Shown: positions 1-9,217 of the stretch, in pieces
Layout: each line of letters starts with the position of its first letter
Numbering within the stretch: position 1 is the stretch's first letter
Assembly (NCBI GenBank): GCA_023408075.1
Contig: JAEYKW010000036.1
Location: forward strand, 1-63,559
Direction: 5' to 3'
DNA length: 63,559 bases
Origin: Bacillota bacterium
GTDB taxonomy: Bacteria; Bacillota; Clostridia; Christensenellales; SZUA-584
Notes under the pieces: generated by a model
What the model was told of the DNA's origin: nothing
What the model saw: the letters and a program-made list of their open reading frames with translations, nothing else
The model's database searches: none
Position numbers and translations under genes: made by a program

Positions 1-111
1 TTGAGCAAGAGGCTTATCACAAACACTATTCCAAAGAGACCCGGGCGTTATTATGAACGGCGTCGCAAGCATACAGCTGCTAAGTTCCCTCAGAACCGGA
101 AAGATATATAA
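1..111 (+). CDS. C-terminal fragment of a gene cut by the left window edge
   Basis: Frame 1 is open from the first base to a TAA at 109-111, giving 36 residues that are very rich in Arg and Lys (motifs KRPGRYYERRRKH and FPQNRKDI). The upstream part lies outside the window. Basic C-terminal tails of this kind occur at the ends of IS4-like transposases, which is a guess and not a family match. It could also be a chance open frame. About 210 bases without a gene follow, up to the chemoreceptor stop. Confidence 0.3.
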   Translation: MSKRLITNTIPKRPGRYYERRRKHTAAKFPQNRKDI

Positions 112-273
112 TTGCTTTATTATACCAGATTAGCTTGATGACATTGCCTCTAGGAGAAGGCTTTCATAGACACACAATTTTTTATCTTCTATAAATCTTA
201 TTCTCTCGTGAAGACCGTTTTACCCATAGCTAAAGCCTTTTGAAATCTCCGGCATACCGGGGTATTCTTAGAC

Positions 274-303
274 AAAAAAACAGCGCCCCGCAAGGAGCGC
301 TGT
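274..303 (-). terminator. Intrinsic terminator of the chemoreceptor gene
   Basis: A perfect 7-bp stem (ACAGCGC/GCGCTGT) with a 10-nt loop is followed, on the minus strand, by seven T residues. It sits about 20 bp after the stop of the chemoreceptor gene. Confidence 0.85.
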
Positions 304-324
304 CTGTAAGCAGCTAAATGACGA

Positions 325-2547
325 TCAATATTTGCCGAAGTCGTCGTCGCCCAAAACGATCGTATCTTTTTTGGACCCGCCACCTATGGTCTTCACTTCG
401 TCCGTACCGCCGAGGTAGACATCGTTTTTCCCTTTGAGCTGGAAGTTGGATACCATCCCGCGCAACATCTCGGCCTGGCTCGAAAGCTCTTCACTCGCGG
501 CAGCCGTTTCCTCGGATGTCGCCGAGTTTGTCTGCACAACACGCATCATCTGGTCGATGCTCGTGTTGATCTGCGTGATGCCGGATACCTGCTCGTTGGA
601 TGCCACCGCAATCTGCGCCACAAGGTCAGCCGCCTTATCCACGCCGCTCACAATGCTCTGCAGCGCGAGCGCCGTCTTGTCCGCAATTTTGGTGCCCGAT
701 CCGACGATCGCGATAGAGTTTTCAATCAGTTCGGTCGTCTCTTTGGCCGCCTGCGCAGACCGCGCCGCGAGGCTTCTCACCTCGTCCGCCACCACGGCAA
801 AGCCCTTGCCGTGCACGCCCGCACGCGCGGCCTCCACCGCCGCATTGAGCGCGAGTATGTTCGTCTGGAACGCGATATCGTCAATTACCTTGATAATCTT
901 CGATATGCTTACCGACGATGCTTTGATATCTTCCATGGCCTGCTGCATCTTCTCCATCTGGCTGTTGCCCGCCGAGGCATCTGCTTTCGCAGTTTTCACG
1001 AGCTCGTTCGCGTTGTTCGCGTTCTGCGCATTCTGGCCCGTTTGTGCCGATATCTGGGTGATTGTCGAGGTCAGCTGATCAATCTCGGCTGCCTGCTCGG
1101 AAGCGCCCTGAGAAATCGTCTGGCTGCCATCCGAAACCTGCCGCGAGCCGGTTGCCACCTGCGCCGCCGCCGTGCCAATCTCCGTTAAAACATCATTGAA
1201 CGATTCAATGCTCTTGTTGATCGAATCCTTAAGCCTGATAAAGCCGCCTTTAAAATCAGAGAAAATGCTGACCGTCATGTTCCCTTGAGCGATATTTTCT
1301 AATATATCAGTCACTTCGTCTATATAGCGTTTCAGTGTTTCTACCGTCGAATTCAGCGCATCCTTGATCAGCGCGTAATCGCCCTTGAAATCGCCCGAGA
1401 CGCTCACGTCGAGGTTGCCTTCCGCCAGCCCCGAGAGCACCTGCGTCGATTCTTTGATCGGAGCAATCATTGCATCCAATGTTGTGTTAAAGCCGCCTAC
1501 GATTTGGCGGTAAATGCCCTGATGCTTCTCCACATCCGCGCGCACATTGAGATCGCCATCCATCGCTGCACTGATCAATTTCGACGTGTCGCTCTCAAGC
1601 TCTTTTATCGAATTGGTGATCGTACCGATTGCGTCGCGCATCTGCCCGATTTCATCTTTTCTCGGATAAACCCTCATGTTGATATCGGCGTCACCCACCG
1701 CGAGCGACTGCACATGCTGCGTTAAGCGCTTAATCGGCTGGCTGAAGCCTCTCGCAATCAGCACACCGATCAGCACCGACAAGATCATCACAAAGGCCGC
1801 GCTGCCTATTGTGATGATCACAGCCGTTTCCGACATTCTTTTTGTTTGTGTGTCTTGCTTCGTGGAGTTTTCCGTGATGACATATTTCAAATCGTCAATC
1901 GCTTTGCCCACGGCACCTTCCGCCGTTTTGAGTTCTCCGTAATGCATGATGTCTTCGAGAACCGATTCCCTGTCACCATTGTTAAGCTTATTTATCGCAT
2001 CCTTAAATTTAACCACATAAGAATCATAGACTGTGCTCAACTCGTTATACTTGTCCGTAGCTTCTTCGGGGACCATTGCACCGAGCAATTGAAGCGTCGA
2101 TGAGTATGTTGTCGTGTCCGTCGTCAGCTGCGACGTGTAAACCTCAACAGTATCTTCTTCCGCCAGCAGTGCCTGCCTTAAATCGGTACAGCCTTTGTTG
2201 AACGCATCGGTCAACGTGGCCAGCGTTCTCACCGGCATGAGCATATTCGCATACATATTGTTTGCATTATTGCTGATTGTCAGCACATTGACCACAGAGA
2301 AGCCGCCCATAGCAGCAGCCAGCACTGCGATAACGAGAAAAGCAAGCAGCAGTTTCGGCGCAATCTTCATATTGCCCAAAAACGATGTGTGAACTTTCTC
2401 TTCTTTACTCTTGCTTTTTTTCTTTTTGGATTTGCCCTGTACCTGCTTAGCTGGTTCCTCTGCCGCTTCAGACGGGTTCACAATGGCTTCAAGCTGTTCA
2501 CCGCTGTCATTGCTTTCCTTTACTCGCCTGTTTTTCTTGAATTTCAT
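325..2547 (-). CDS. Methyl-accepting chemotaxis protein (transmembrane)
   Basis: Chemoreceptor of about 740 residues that would pass ligand signals to CheA/CheW. A cytoplasmic N-terminal extension of about 60 residues, very rich in Lys and Glu, precedes TM1 (about 66-86). Next come a four-helix-type extracellular sensor, TM2 (about 242-266), a HAMP domain and further HAMP-like segments. The long signalling coiled coil carries the canonical tip motif IAFQTNILALNAAVEAARAG near residue 555. The protein ends in DDDFGKY, a tail shared with the second receptor in this window. I chose the ATG at 2547; a TTG three codons upstream sits too close to the GGAGGG site. The K-rich N-terminal extension is unusual. 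No chemotaxis operon is adjacent. The ligand cannot be told from the sequence. Confidence 0.93.
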   Translation of the reverse strand: MKFKKNRRVKESNDSGEQLEAIVNPSEAAEEPAKQVQGKSKKKKSKSKEEKVHTSFLGNMKIAPKLLLAFLVIAVLAAAMGGFSVVNVLTISNNANNMYANMLMPVRTLATLTDAFNKGCTDLRQALLAEEDTVEVYTSQLTTDTTTYSSTLQLLGAMVPEEATDKYNELSTVYDSYVVKFKDAINKLNNGDRESVLEDIMHYGELKTAEGAVGKAIDDLKYVITENSTKQDTQTKRMSETAVIITIGSAAFVMILSVLIGVLIARGFSQPIKRLTQHVQSLAVGDADINMRVYPRKDEIGQMRDAIGTITNSIKELESDTSKLISAAMDGDLNVRADVEKHQGIYRQIVGGFNTTLDAMIAPIKESTQVLSGLAEGNLDVSVSGDFKGDYALIKDALNSTVETLKRYIDEVTDILENIAQGNMTVSIFSDFKGGFIRLKDSINKSIESFNDVLTEIGTAAAQVATGSRQVSDGSQTISQGASEQAAEIDQLTSTITQISAQTGQNAQNANNANELVKTAKADASAGNSQMEKMQQAMEDIKASSVSISKIIKVIDDIAFQTNILALNAAVEAARAGVHGKGFAVVADEVRSLAARSAQAAKETTELIENSIAIVGSGTKIADKTALALQSIVSGVDKAADLVAQIAVASNEQVSGITQINTSIDQMMRVVQTNSATSEETAAASEELSSQAEMLRGMVSNFQLKGKNDVYLGGTDEVKTIGGGSKKDTIVLGDDDFGKY

Positions 2548-2758
2548 GAGTGTCAATTTCCCTCCGTATTTATTTTAGTCGATTTCATATAACCATAAAA
2601 AATCGAATGATAAATCAGATAGTTTGTATATAATTCCGGCAACAAGTATTTATAAACTTGAAATAGGAAGATAAAAACGAAATAACCGAAATTTTTCGCA
2701 AATTTACGAAAAATATCGGCTGATTTTCGAAATATATGGGTTTATTGTCATCAATACG

Positions 2759-3739
2759 TTAATTTTTTTCCGCTTCGCAATGCCATTCGACGGTATCCCG
2801 CATCGTCTCTTCAAGCGAACGCGGGCTAAACCCGATTTCGTCTTTCGCTTTCAGGTTGGATATTTTAACCCCGGAGGTCACAACATCAATGGTCTCCCGC
2901 GTGATAATCGGCGTTTTATCAGCCAGCCGGTAATAGACGCTGAGCACGCCCGCAGCCGCCCTGACCACGAAAACCGGCAGGTTCACCGTTTTAAGGTCCC
3001 TGTTCATGCAGCGCCCGATGAGCCGGATCATCCGGGAGATGGTGCACTCTTCGCCCGAGAGGATATAGCCCTCGCCCGGTTTGCCATGCCGCCACGCGCG
3101 AATGATGCCGTCCGCCACATCACGCACATCCACAAAATCGTATTTGCCTGCGAAGCAAGGCTGCATGCCGCGCGCGTGAATATACTTTTTAAACATGATG
3201 CCTGTCATCGATGCGCGGTAGTCATACGGGCCGATGACACCTGTCGGGTAAACGGTAACGGCATTGAGGCCCCGGCTGCACGCGTCCATCACCACGAGCG
3301 TGCCTTCGAGCTTTGTGCGGCTGTACTCGTCCACGCACAGCGACATATCGGGATTCACCGTTTCATCAATTCTGTTGTCGGCAGAAGGCGTTAACGCGTG
3401 AATGCTGGATACATAAACAAGGCGGCTCACGCTATGCGTTAAACAGGCGTTCACGATATTTTTCACGCCGCCCACATTGATATCGTTAAGCTTTTGCTTA
3501 TCCGTGCCTGACATATGAATATAGCCTGCGAGATGAAACACGTCGGTGCAGCCATGCACCGCTTCGGCGACGGCCTTGGCATCCCGAATGTCGCAGCGGA
3601 CGATCTCCCCGGCGTACGGCTCGATGAACGACGTATCGCCGCCCTGCACCGTCACGCGCAAATCATGAAAGCCCTGTTCATAGAGCTGCCGAACGAGCAC
3701 ATTGCCGATATGCCCCCTCGCCCCGGTTACCAGCATCAT
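2759..3739 (-). CDS. NAD-dependent epimerase/dehydratase (extended SDR)
   Basis: Protein of 326 residues with an N-terminal Rossmann fold. The nucleotide motif GARGHIG lies at residues 6-12 and the catalytic YSRTK (YxxxK) near residue 138. This places it in the extended short-chain dehydrogenase family, which includes nucleotide-sugar epimerases, dihydroflavonol-reductase-like enzymes and 3-beta-HSD-like proteins. The substrate cannot be assigned. It starts 3 bp after the stop of the upstream membrane-protein gene, with GAGGAAT as ribosome site, so the two form an operon. There is no clear terminator before the chemoreceptor gene, only a weak TTTTCG/CGAAAA hairpin near 2700. Confidence 0.85.
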   Translation of the reverse strand: MMLVTGARGHIGNVLVRQLYEQGFHDLRVTVQGGDTSFIEPYAGEIVRCDIRDAKAVAEAVHGCTDVFHLAGYIHMSGTDKQKLNDINVGGVKNIVNACLTHSVSRLVYVSSIHALTPSADNRIDETVNPDMSLCVDEYSRTKLEGTLVVMDACSRGLNAVTVYPTGVIGPYDYRASMTGIMFKKYIHARGMQPCFAGKYDFVDVRDVADGIIRAWRHGKPGEGYILSGEECTISRMIRLIGRCMNRDLKTVNLPVFVVRAAAGVLSVYYRLADKTPIITRETIDVVTSGVKISNLKAKDEIGFSPRSLEETMRDTVEWHCEAEKN

Positions 3740-3742
3740 AGC

Positions 3743-4084
3743 TTATTCCTCGTATTTGACCGGCACCATCGCGAGCATGACGCTCATGACATAAACCACG
3801 GCGGGAATGCACAGCCACGGGAACCCAAATACGAGCACGACAAGCGTGACAATGACCATCACGATGGAGCCGAGCAGATTGCGCCATTTGACGATGATCG
3901 CACCGATCACGCCGCAGATGTTGGCGGCGAGCAGTACGATGCCATATGTTTGTAAGCTGGCCGCGTCATGCGGCAAAAAAACGTCGCTTTCCGTATAGGG
4001 CAGCACCTGCATCAGGGAAAGAACCGACAATATGATACCCGTTAAACCTGCGGCCACACCGAGGCCAATCTCCAATTTGCGCAT
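3743..4084 (-). CDS. Small four-helix membrane protein
   Basis: Protein of 113 residues with four predicted hydrophobic segments separated by short loops, and a charged end (VKYEE). The ATG at 4084 is preceded by GAGGGTG at good spacing, so I prefer it to the GTG four codons upstream. It is the first gene of a two-gene operon with the epimerase. I do not recognise a named family; it resembles small DUF-type integral membrane proteins of Bacillota. No catalytic motif is visible. Confidence 0.75.
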   Translation of the reverse strand: MRKLEIGLGVAAGLTGIILSVLSLMQVLPYTESDVFLPHDAASLQTYGIVLLAANICGVIGAIIVKWRNLLGSIVMVIVTLVVLVFGFPWLCIPAVVYVMSVMLAMVPVKYEE

Positions 4085-4244
4085 AGTCACCCTCACTATT
4101 CTGTCTTTTCCGTATTATACCGCACAAAGGGCTTTTGGGCAATGCATCGGCTGCGCTCTGCCTCTGGGTGATACGGTCAGCTTTGCAGAGATTCTTGAAA
4201 TTCTTTGGGTAGAAATTCTCAAGCATTAACAAGAGCTCTGCATT

Positions 4245-4270
4245 AAAAAAGCCGCGCAATTTGCGCGGCT
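4245..4270 (-). terminator. Intrinsic terminator after spoIIID
   Basis: Near-perfect hairpin AGCCGCGCAA-TTT-GCGCGGCT. In the minus direction it is followed by six T residues. It lies 63 bp past the spoIIID stop. Confidence 0.8.
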
Positions 4271-4333
4271 CCCGGCTGCTGCCGGTTTTTTAGCGAAAGC
4301 GCCGGTGCATGGGGCAAAGCTTCACAGTCCTCC

Positions 4334-4591
4334 TCACTTCTCGACGGCTTCCTTATATTTTAACCGCGTGGCGTTGCCGCCGCGTATGTGGCGTTCGTCC
4401 TTGTTCTTTTTGAGCACCTCGGCCACCGCCTTGGCCAGCGCCGGTGAAATGGCAACCAGACGCTCGGTTAAATCCTTATGCACCGTGCTTTTGCTCGTAC
4501 CGAAAGCTTTCGCCGCCTGCCGCACCGTCGCGCCGCTCTCCAGCACATAGTCCGCGATGCGCTGGACCCTGTCTTCGATATACTCCTTCAT
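4334..4591 (-). CDS. spoIIID: Sporulation transcription factor SpoIIID
   Basis: DNA-binding protein of 85 residues that switches mother-cell gene expression after engulfment in endospore formers. The helix-turn-helix around residues 22-45 carries the conserved stretch FGTSKSTVHKDLTERL, nearly identical to Bacillus subtilis SpoIIID. The C-terminal basic region has the family motif HIRGGNATRLKYK (RHLRGGEATKLKYK in B. subtilis). Start chosen at the ATG at 4591 because it follows a GGGGG ribosome site and matches the family N-terminus (MKEYIEDR versus MHDYIKER). The longer open frame to 4720 is not part of the protein. It indicates a spore-forming host. An inverted repeat lies just upstream. Confidence 0.96.
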   Translation of the reverse strand: MKEYIEDRVQRIADYVLESGATVRQAAKAFGTSKSTVHKDLTERLVAISPALAKAVAEVLKKNKDERHIRGGNATRLKYKEAVEK

Positions 4592-4608
4592 ACAATAAGC
4601 CCCCTTTT

Positions 4609-4635
4609 GTACATACTTGATAAATGTGTATGTAC
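4609..4635 (-). promoter_or_regulatory. Inverted repeat in the spoIIID leader
   Basis: Perfect 8-bp inverted repeat GTACATAC...GTATGTAC with an 11-nt spacer, ending 18 bp before the spoIIID start codon. It could be an operator or an mRNA hairpin. CATACACAT within it resembles a sigma-E -10 element, but I see no matching -35 at the right distance. Confidence 0.4.
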
Positions 4636-4746
4636 CTTCGGGGGCTTGTATGTATATCACAATAAAAAATACTGCAGGCAAAGTGCTATCGAAACAAAAC
4701 GCTTTTACAGCTTGGGGCAATATTGCTATTTTTGTGGTTTATGGTA

Positions 4747-4775
4747 TTGTTTTATATGAATTTGTCATATATGAT
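4747..4775 (+). promoter_or_regulatory. Candidate sigma-A promoter of the LRR/Ig-like surface protein
   Basis: TTGTTT (4747-4752), 17-bp spacer, TATGAT (4770-4775), in AT-rich DNA. This would give a leader of about 125 nt before the ATG at 4908. Confidence 0.45.
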
Positions 4776-4907
4776 GTAAAGTGTTAATAATAACAAATAA
4801 TCGTCCGAAAAACCTGACACATACCAGAATTAATCTGCCATCCGTACAAGCTGAATGGGGCCCTCAGGGCTCCCATATATAAATAACATTCGATAAGGAG
4901 CAAACTT

Positions 4908-7706
4908 ATGAAAAAGAGAGTTGTTTTTCTGCTGCTCACACTCCTGCTTTTGCTGTCGTTCCCTGTCACTGCGTCTGCCGGAGACAATAACGAAGACAGC
5001 CGGGACGCAGCCAGACAGGCCGTAGAGCCGGATGCCCGCGACTTGTATCAGGAGTCCAAAGATCACCAAATCGGTTCGTCTGATCCAAATATCATGCAAG
5101 CCGAAACCAGCTCGGATGGCAGTTTGGTAACCACCACCGCTTATGAAGGGGACTGGACGTATTATATCAACACCGGCGGAACAGCCACGATCACGGATTA
5201 TAGAGGCTCGGCAGCATCCGTCACCACCCCCTTGACGCTTGGCGGAATTGCCGTGACGGTAATCGGCTCTTACACGTTTTTTGATAATCAAAACCTTACG
5301 AGCGTCACCGTATCCGAAGGTGTCACGCAGCTTGGCGATGAGGAATATTCGGGCGGAACGGTTTTGTATGGCGATGTTTTTGAATTTTGTTATAATCTCA
5401 CCACTGTCAATTTGCCGGCATCCCTTAAAAAACTTGGGTTTTATTCGTTTTCCGGGTGTCCATCGCTGGCTGCTGTGACTGTTGCAGCCAGCAATACGGT
5501 ATTCAAGGTTGACGGCGGCATTTTGTTCAGCGACAGCGACAGCGACCTGACCTATGATGTGCTGGAGCTTTATCCCGCCAAGAAGGCTGACCGCACCGAC
5601 TATTCAGTACCCGAGGGTGTGGTAACAATCTCCCCCTACGCGATCGAAGGAAATGAATCACTATCGGCGCTCACTTTCCCCTCCAGCCTCAGATCGTGCT
5701 TTAACAGTGTCATGGGTATGCCGAGTTTGACCACAGTTACTGTTGCAAACGGCCTCACCAACATATCCGGATTTAACGGTTGCCCCAAACTTACCAGCGT
5801 GTCTTTGCCCGACTCTGTGGTGCAATATAGCTGGAGAGCTTTCGCGTACTGTGAAAAACTCACAAGTATCGTACACCCCACTAATATAGAAGTGTTCGAT
5901 GATGAGTGCTTTGTAGATACGGGATTTACAAGCGTTACCATACCCGCCAGCGTCAATTATTTCGGCGTGGGCGCCTTCGGCCTTTGCTTCAATCTAAAAT
6001 CTATCAATGTTGATGCCGCCAACGCAGATTACAAAAGCGTCGATGGAGTTGTGTTCAGTAAGGACGGAGGACTTCTGTTTATGTACCCCATCGGCAAGAT
6101 GGCCACCAGCTACGCAGTCCCGGAAGGTGTTGAAGGGATATTGGACGCAGCATTCGCGGCTGCTTTTCTTGACCGGATTACACTGCCCCAAAGCCTTCTG
6201 ATAATTGGTTATGAGACTTTTATATTTAACAATTTCAGCACCGTTACGATTCCTAATAATGTCATAGAAATAGGCTATAATGCCTTCAGGTATAACGGCA
6301 ATCTTGAGAAATTTATCGTTTATAGCGGCAATACAGATTATGCTGATTATTACGACGATGAAGGTATGTTTTATGAAAGCAGCCGTGTCGTCATGTATGG
6401 CAGCGGAAACACGTTTTCCTATGCGATGAAATTTGGTATCCCGTTTGGGACAATTACCACATTCATGTCGATGTCCCCGTCCAATCTTAATATGTTTCCC
6501 TACACATCGATTTATCTAACCGCAACGACAACGCCTACAGGCGGCTACGTGACATGGAGCAGCAGTAATCCGTCCATTGCCTCAGTCGACGCTCAAGGCA
6601 AGGTCAAAGCCAATGCACTCGGAACAGCCACGATCACCGCCGCAAGCCTTTTCCAAACAGCGTCTTGTGTTGTCACCGTCGCTGAACCGGAGCCTATACA
6701 ACTTAGATACTCAAAGAAGGATGTTTCCTTTTACGGCGCGACGAACGGTTCCATATCCGTATACGCATCGGGCGGCAATGCGGCTGAATATGAATATACC
6801 ATTGACGACGGAATAAACTGGTCGCCTAGAAACACCTTTAATGGTCTTTCCCCGGGCAGTTATACCATCACTGCACGTATCACAGGCTATATCTACAATA
6901 CTGCCAGCTGCAATGTGACCATCACCCAGCCGTCGTACATGGGCCGATTTGCGGCCAACAAGATGCCAAGCAAGGCCAATGCAGGAAGCACTATGAACAT
7001 CGTTCCCTCCCCTCCTCCGAGGGGCTACTCCATACAATGGGTGACATGCTCATCGAGCAATCCGGATATCGCGACAGTGTCGAGCAGCAATATCACTTTT
7101 ATTGCGGGCGGCAAAGTCACAATCATTGCAAAGGTCGTATCGCAGACTGCCGACCAGACCAAGACGAAGACCACCACGATCAAGAAGACGATTACTGTCA
7201 AGCAGCCCGTAGCGTCCGTATCGCTGAATCTTTCCGATACCACAATCGCGCGGACACAGAAGGTAAAGCTGATACCCATTATATCCCCGATCAGAGCAAG
7301 CGATAAGAAAGTGAAGTGGACGTCCAGCAATCCCAAGGTGGCGGCGGTTTCCAGCGCAGGCGTGGTCACGGGCAAGGCAGGCGGAACAGCCGTCATCACC
7401 TGCACAGCCAAGGATGGCAGCGGCGCGAGCGCGAGCTGCACCGTCAATGTGACGCCGATTTACACGACGGGCATCAAGCTCTCGAAAGCGGCGCTGACAC
7501 TGAGGACAGGCAAATCGGGCTCGCTGAAGGCCACGATATCACCCAAAAATACCGACTTCAAAACGGTGACATGGGCGAGCAGCAACCCGGGCGTTGTGAC
7601 GGTGGACGCAAAGGGCAAGCTCAAAGCCATTGCGCCGGGCACAGCCGTGATTACGGCGGCCACGAGCGGCGGCCAAACCGTATCGTGCGCAGTGACGGTA
7701 CCATAA
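4908..7706 (+). CDS. Secreted BspA-type leucine-rich-repeat protein with bacterial Ig-like domains
   Basis: Protein of 932 residues. A signal peptide (about 1-24, ending TASA) is followed by an acidic linker and a BspA/LRR_5 region (about 77-515) with recurring I-x-x-x-x-F-x-x-x-x-L-x-x-V-x-I-P units. Then come a Big_2 Ig-like domain (about 520-594), a SprB-like repeat (about 595-672, TFNGLSPGSYTITA) and three more Big_2 domains (about 677-762, 766-846, 850-931), each with the W-x-S-S-N-P signature. There is no LPXTG or transmembrane anchor, so it is secreted or held non-covalently; Big_2 domains often mediate surface or polysaccharide attachment. AAGGAG precedes the ATG. It is monocistronic, with its own promoter and terminator. 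The binding target is unknown. Confidence 0.92.
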   Translation: MKKRVVFLLLTLLLLLSFPVTASAGDNNEDSRDAARQAVEPDARDLYQESKDHQIGSSDPNIMQAETSSDGSLVTTTAYEGDWTYYINTGGTATITDYRGSAASVTTPLTLGGIAVTVIGSYTFFDNQNLTSVTVSEGVTQLGDEEYSGGTVLYGDVFEFCYNLTTVNLPASLKKLGFYSFSGCPSLAAVTVAASNTVFKVDGGILFSDSDSDLTYDVLELYPAKKADRTDYSVPEGVVTISPYAIEGNESLSALTFPSSLRSCFNSVMGMPSLTTVTVANGLTNISGFNGCPKLTSVSLPDSVVQYSWRAFAYCEKLTSIVHPTNIEVFDDECFVDTGFTSVTIPASVNYFGVGAFGLCFNLKSINVDAANADYKSVDGVVFSKDGGLLFMYPIGKMATSYAVPEGVEGILDAAFAAAFLDRITLPQSLLIIGYETFIFNNFSTVTIPNNVIEIGYNAFRYNGNLEKFIVYSGNTDYADYYDDEGMFYESSRVVMYGSGNTFSYAMKFGIPFGTITTFMSMSPSNLNMFPYTSIYLTATTTPTGGYVTWSSSNPSIASVDAQGKVKANALGTATITAASLFQTASCVVTVAEPEPIQLRYSKKDVSFYGATNGSISVYASGGNAAEYEYTIDDGINWSPRNTFNGLSPGSYTITARITGYIYNTASCNVTITQPSYMGRFAANKMPSKANAGSTMNIVPSPPPRGYSIQWVTCSSSNPDIATVSSSNITFIAGGKVTIIAKVVSQTADQTKTKTTTIKKTITVKQPVASVSLNLSDTTIARTQKVKLIPIISPIRASDKKVKWTSSNPKVAAVSSAGVVTGKAGGTAVITCTAKDGSGASASCTVNVTPIYTTGIKLSKAALTLRTGKSGSLKATISPKNTDFKTVTWASSNPGVVTVDAKGKLKAIAPGTAVITAATSGGQTVSCAVTVP

Positions 7707-7722
7707 CGGCAAGACAGTATGA

Positions 7723-7765
7723 AAAAGCGCCTGACCGAATGAATCGGCTCAGGCGCTTTTGTTTT
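7723..7765 (+). terminator. Terminator of the LRR/Ig-like protein gene
   Basis: Long stem AAAGCGCCTGA...TCAGGCGCTTT (with inner CCGA/TCGG pairing) followed by GTTTTG. It lies 16 bp after the stop. Confidence 0.85.
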
Positions 7766-7823
7766 GCGTGCTTATGGTTTGACGGAATCTTTTGCTGCGC
7801 TACCCGTTAGCAAAAGTATTGAT

Positions 7824-8666
7824 CTAAACCTTGGGTATGTACGCTAGGCCCACGCAGCCGGGCCCGCTGTGCGTGCCAATCACACACCCGATCTCACATA
7901 TAATCGGTGCCGCCACGTTGATGTTCGAGGTGATGAACGTTTTAAATTCTTCCATCATCCTAAGGTCATTCGAGTGCCCCATCACCAACGGATATTGCAT
8001 ATCGGGCTCGTTTTTTTTCATTCTCTCCAATATCCAGGCAAACGCAGCTTTCTGGCCTCTTTCCTTGGCAACTGATTTCACTTCGCCGTCGACAATTGAA
8101 ACCAGCGGCTTAATGTGCAGGACGCCCCCCAGAATGGCCGCGGATGACGAGAGCCTTCCGCCCATTTTCAGGTATTTTAATGTATCAACAACCGCGTAAA
8201 ATTGAACCCGGCGGCTTAAGTCCACTAAGGTATCATATATTTGCGCCGCGCCCACACCGCTGTCCCGAAGCTTAATCGCTTCGTGCACCAAAAGCGCCAA
8301 ACCAAATGTCGCGCTTTTTGAATCCACAATGAATAGTTGATCCGATTCCAAGGCTTCTTTCGCAATAACAGCCGATTGATAGGTGCCGCTGAGCTTGCCG
8401 GATATAAATATGCCGATCACCGTATCGCCCGCGTCAATATATCTCTTAAACAGAATCTCAAACTCGTCCGGATTAACCTGTGACGTTGTCGGCAGCGTGG
8501 TGCTCTTGCTGAGCATGTCATAGAACTGCTCTTTTTTTAGATCGACCCCGTCCGTGTACTTCTTTTCATCAAAAATCACACTCAGCGGCACAATGTCGAT
8601 ACCGAGCAGCTGTTGATGCTCAACCGGAATGTCACTGGTGCTGTCAGTGATAATTCTGATAGCCAA
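7824..8666 (-). CDS. DegV family protein, probable fatty-acid-binding FakB-type subunit
   Basis: Cytosolic protein of 280 residues, full length for DegV. Seen: N-terminal IITDSTSDIP, the conserved TTSQVNP segment near residue 60, and GHSNDLRMMEEF and GTHSGPGC near the C-terminus. DegV/FakB proteins bind a fatty acid and present it to the kinase FakA, feeding exogenous fatty acids into phospholipid. The start is TTG at 8666 with GGAGGT 8 nt upstream; no ATG fits. It lies 20 bp after the FabT-like regulator in the same transcript, so an operator-controlled lipid role is likely. No fakA is in the window. Confidence 0.92.
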   Translation of the reverse strand: MAIRIITDSTSDIPVEHQQLLGIDIVPLSVIFDEKKYTDGVDLKKEQFYDMLSKSTTLPTTSQVNPDEFEILFKRYIDAGDTVIGIFISGKLSGTYQSAVIAKEALESDQLFIVDSKSATFGLALLVHEAIKLRDSGVGAAQIYDTLVDLSRRVQFYAVVDTLKYLKMGGRLSSSAAILGGVLHIKPLVSIVDGEVKSVAKERGQKAAFAWILERMKKNEPDMQYPLVMGHSNDLRMMEEFKTFITSNINVAAPIICEIGCVIGTHSGPGCVGLAYIPKV

Positions 8667-8686
8667 TATGTTTTACCTCCAAAGCG

Positions 8687-9145
8687 TTATTTCTTACTGT
8701 CAAAAAACAACTTTAAACTTTTTAAGCCCTTAATCAATATCTCTGTTTCTTCTTTATCCAGTGTCTCAATCACATTCGCAACCATATGATTATGAAAATT
8801 CTGATGAAACAGGTTCGCCCTCTTCCCGTTCTCCGTTGCGTATAATCTGACAATTCTTTTGTCTTGCGTATCTTGTTTTCTTATCAGATAGCCTTTTTTC
8901 TCGAGCAGGGCAACCGTGGTGGTGAGGGTTCCCGCTGATATTCTTAAGGCACACGCAATATCGGTTGCGCGATTATCGGTCTCGTTTTCACCGGCGCTGC
9001 AAACCGCCTCAATCACATGCATCTCGCGGATTGAGAGGTTCTTAAATTCGCCGGTTCTCAAAGACGATTCTTCAATACGCAGAATCTCGTTGAACACTTT
9101 AACGAGAAAATAATTCAGCTCATAATTATAATCGTTGATAACCAT
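8687..9145 (-). CDS. fabT: MarR family regulator closely resembling FabT
   Basis: Winged-helix regulator of about 152 residues. It matches the fatty-acid-synthesis repressor FabT of streptococci at diagnostic places: RIEESSLRTG near the N-terminus, LSIREMHVIEAV, TLTTTVALLEKKGYL in the recognition region and DKRIVRLYATENGK in the wing. FabT represses fab genes when acyl-ACP from exogenous fatty acid accumulates. The start is ATG 9145 or GTG 9148; GAGG lies unusually close to both. Its own promoter is flanked by two TTTGA-N3-TCAAA sites, which fits autoregulation, and it is co-transcribed with a DegV/FakB-type protein. The gene symbol is by similarity only; no fab genes are in the window. Confidence 0.88.
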   Translation of the reverse strand: MVINDYNYELNYFLVKVFNEILRIEESSLRTGEFKNLSIREMHVIEAVCSAGENETDNRATDIACALRISAGTLTTTVALLEKKGYLIRKQDTQDKRIVRLYATENGKRANLFHQNFHNHMVANVIETLDKEETEILIKGLKSLKLFFDSKK

Positions 9146-9161
9146 CACCTCAAAATAATAG

Positions 9162-9174
9162 TTTGAAGTTCAAA
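9162..9174. promoter_or_regulatory. FabT-type operator, proximal
   Basis: Palindrome TTTGA-AGT-TCAAA, matching the core of the known FabT box (TTTGA-N3-TCAAA). It lies just downstream of the -10 element, at about +3 to +15 of the predicted transcript, where bound repressor would block clearance. Confidence 0.8.
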
Positions 9175-9183
9175 GTAATTAGA

Positions 9184-9212
9184 ATTATACTGACTCACCG
9201 CGCACAAGTCAA
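9184..9212 (-). promoter_or_regulatory. Consensus sigma-A promoter of fabT-like/degV operon
   Basis: On the minus strand: TTGACT (9207-9212), 17-bp spacer, perfect TATAAT (9184-9189). It is bracketed on both sides by FabT-type palindromes. The predicted start is near 9177, giving a leader of about 30 nt. Confidence 0.88.
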
Positions 9213-9217
9213 TATAT

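Noticed and set aside
2701..2740. Sigma-28 (flagellar) promoter for the first chemoreceptor
   Set aside because: GCCGATAT is present on the minus strand, but the nearest TAAA is 20 bp away instead of about 15.
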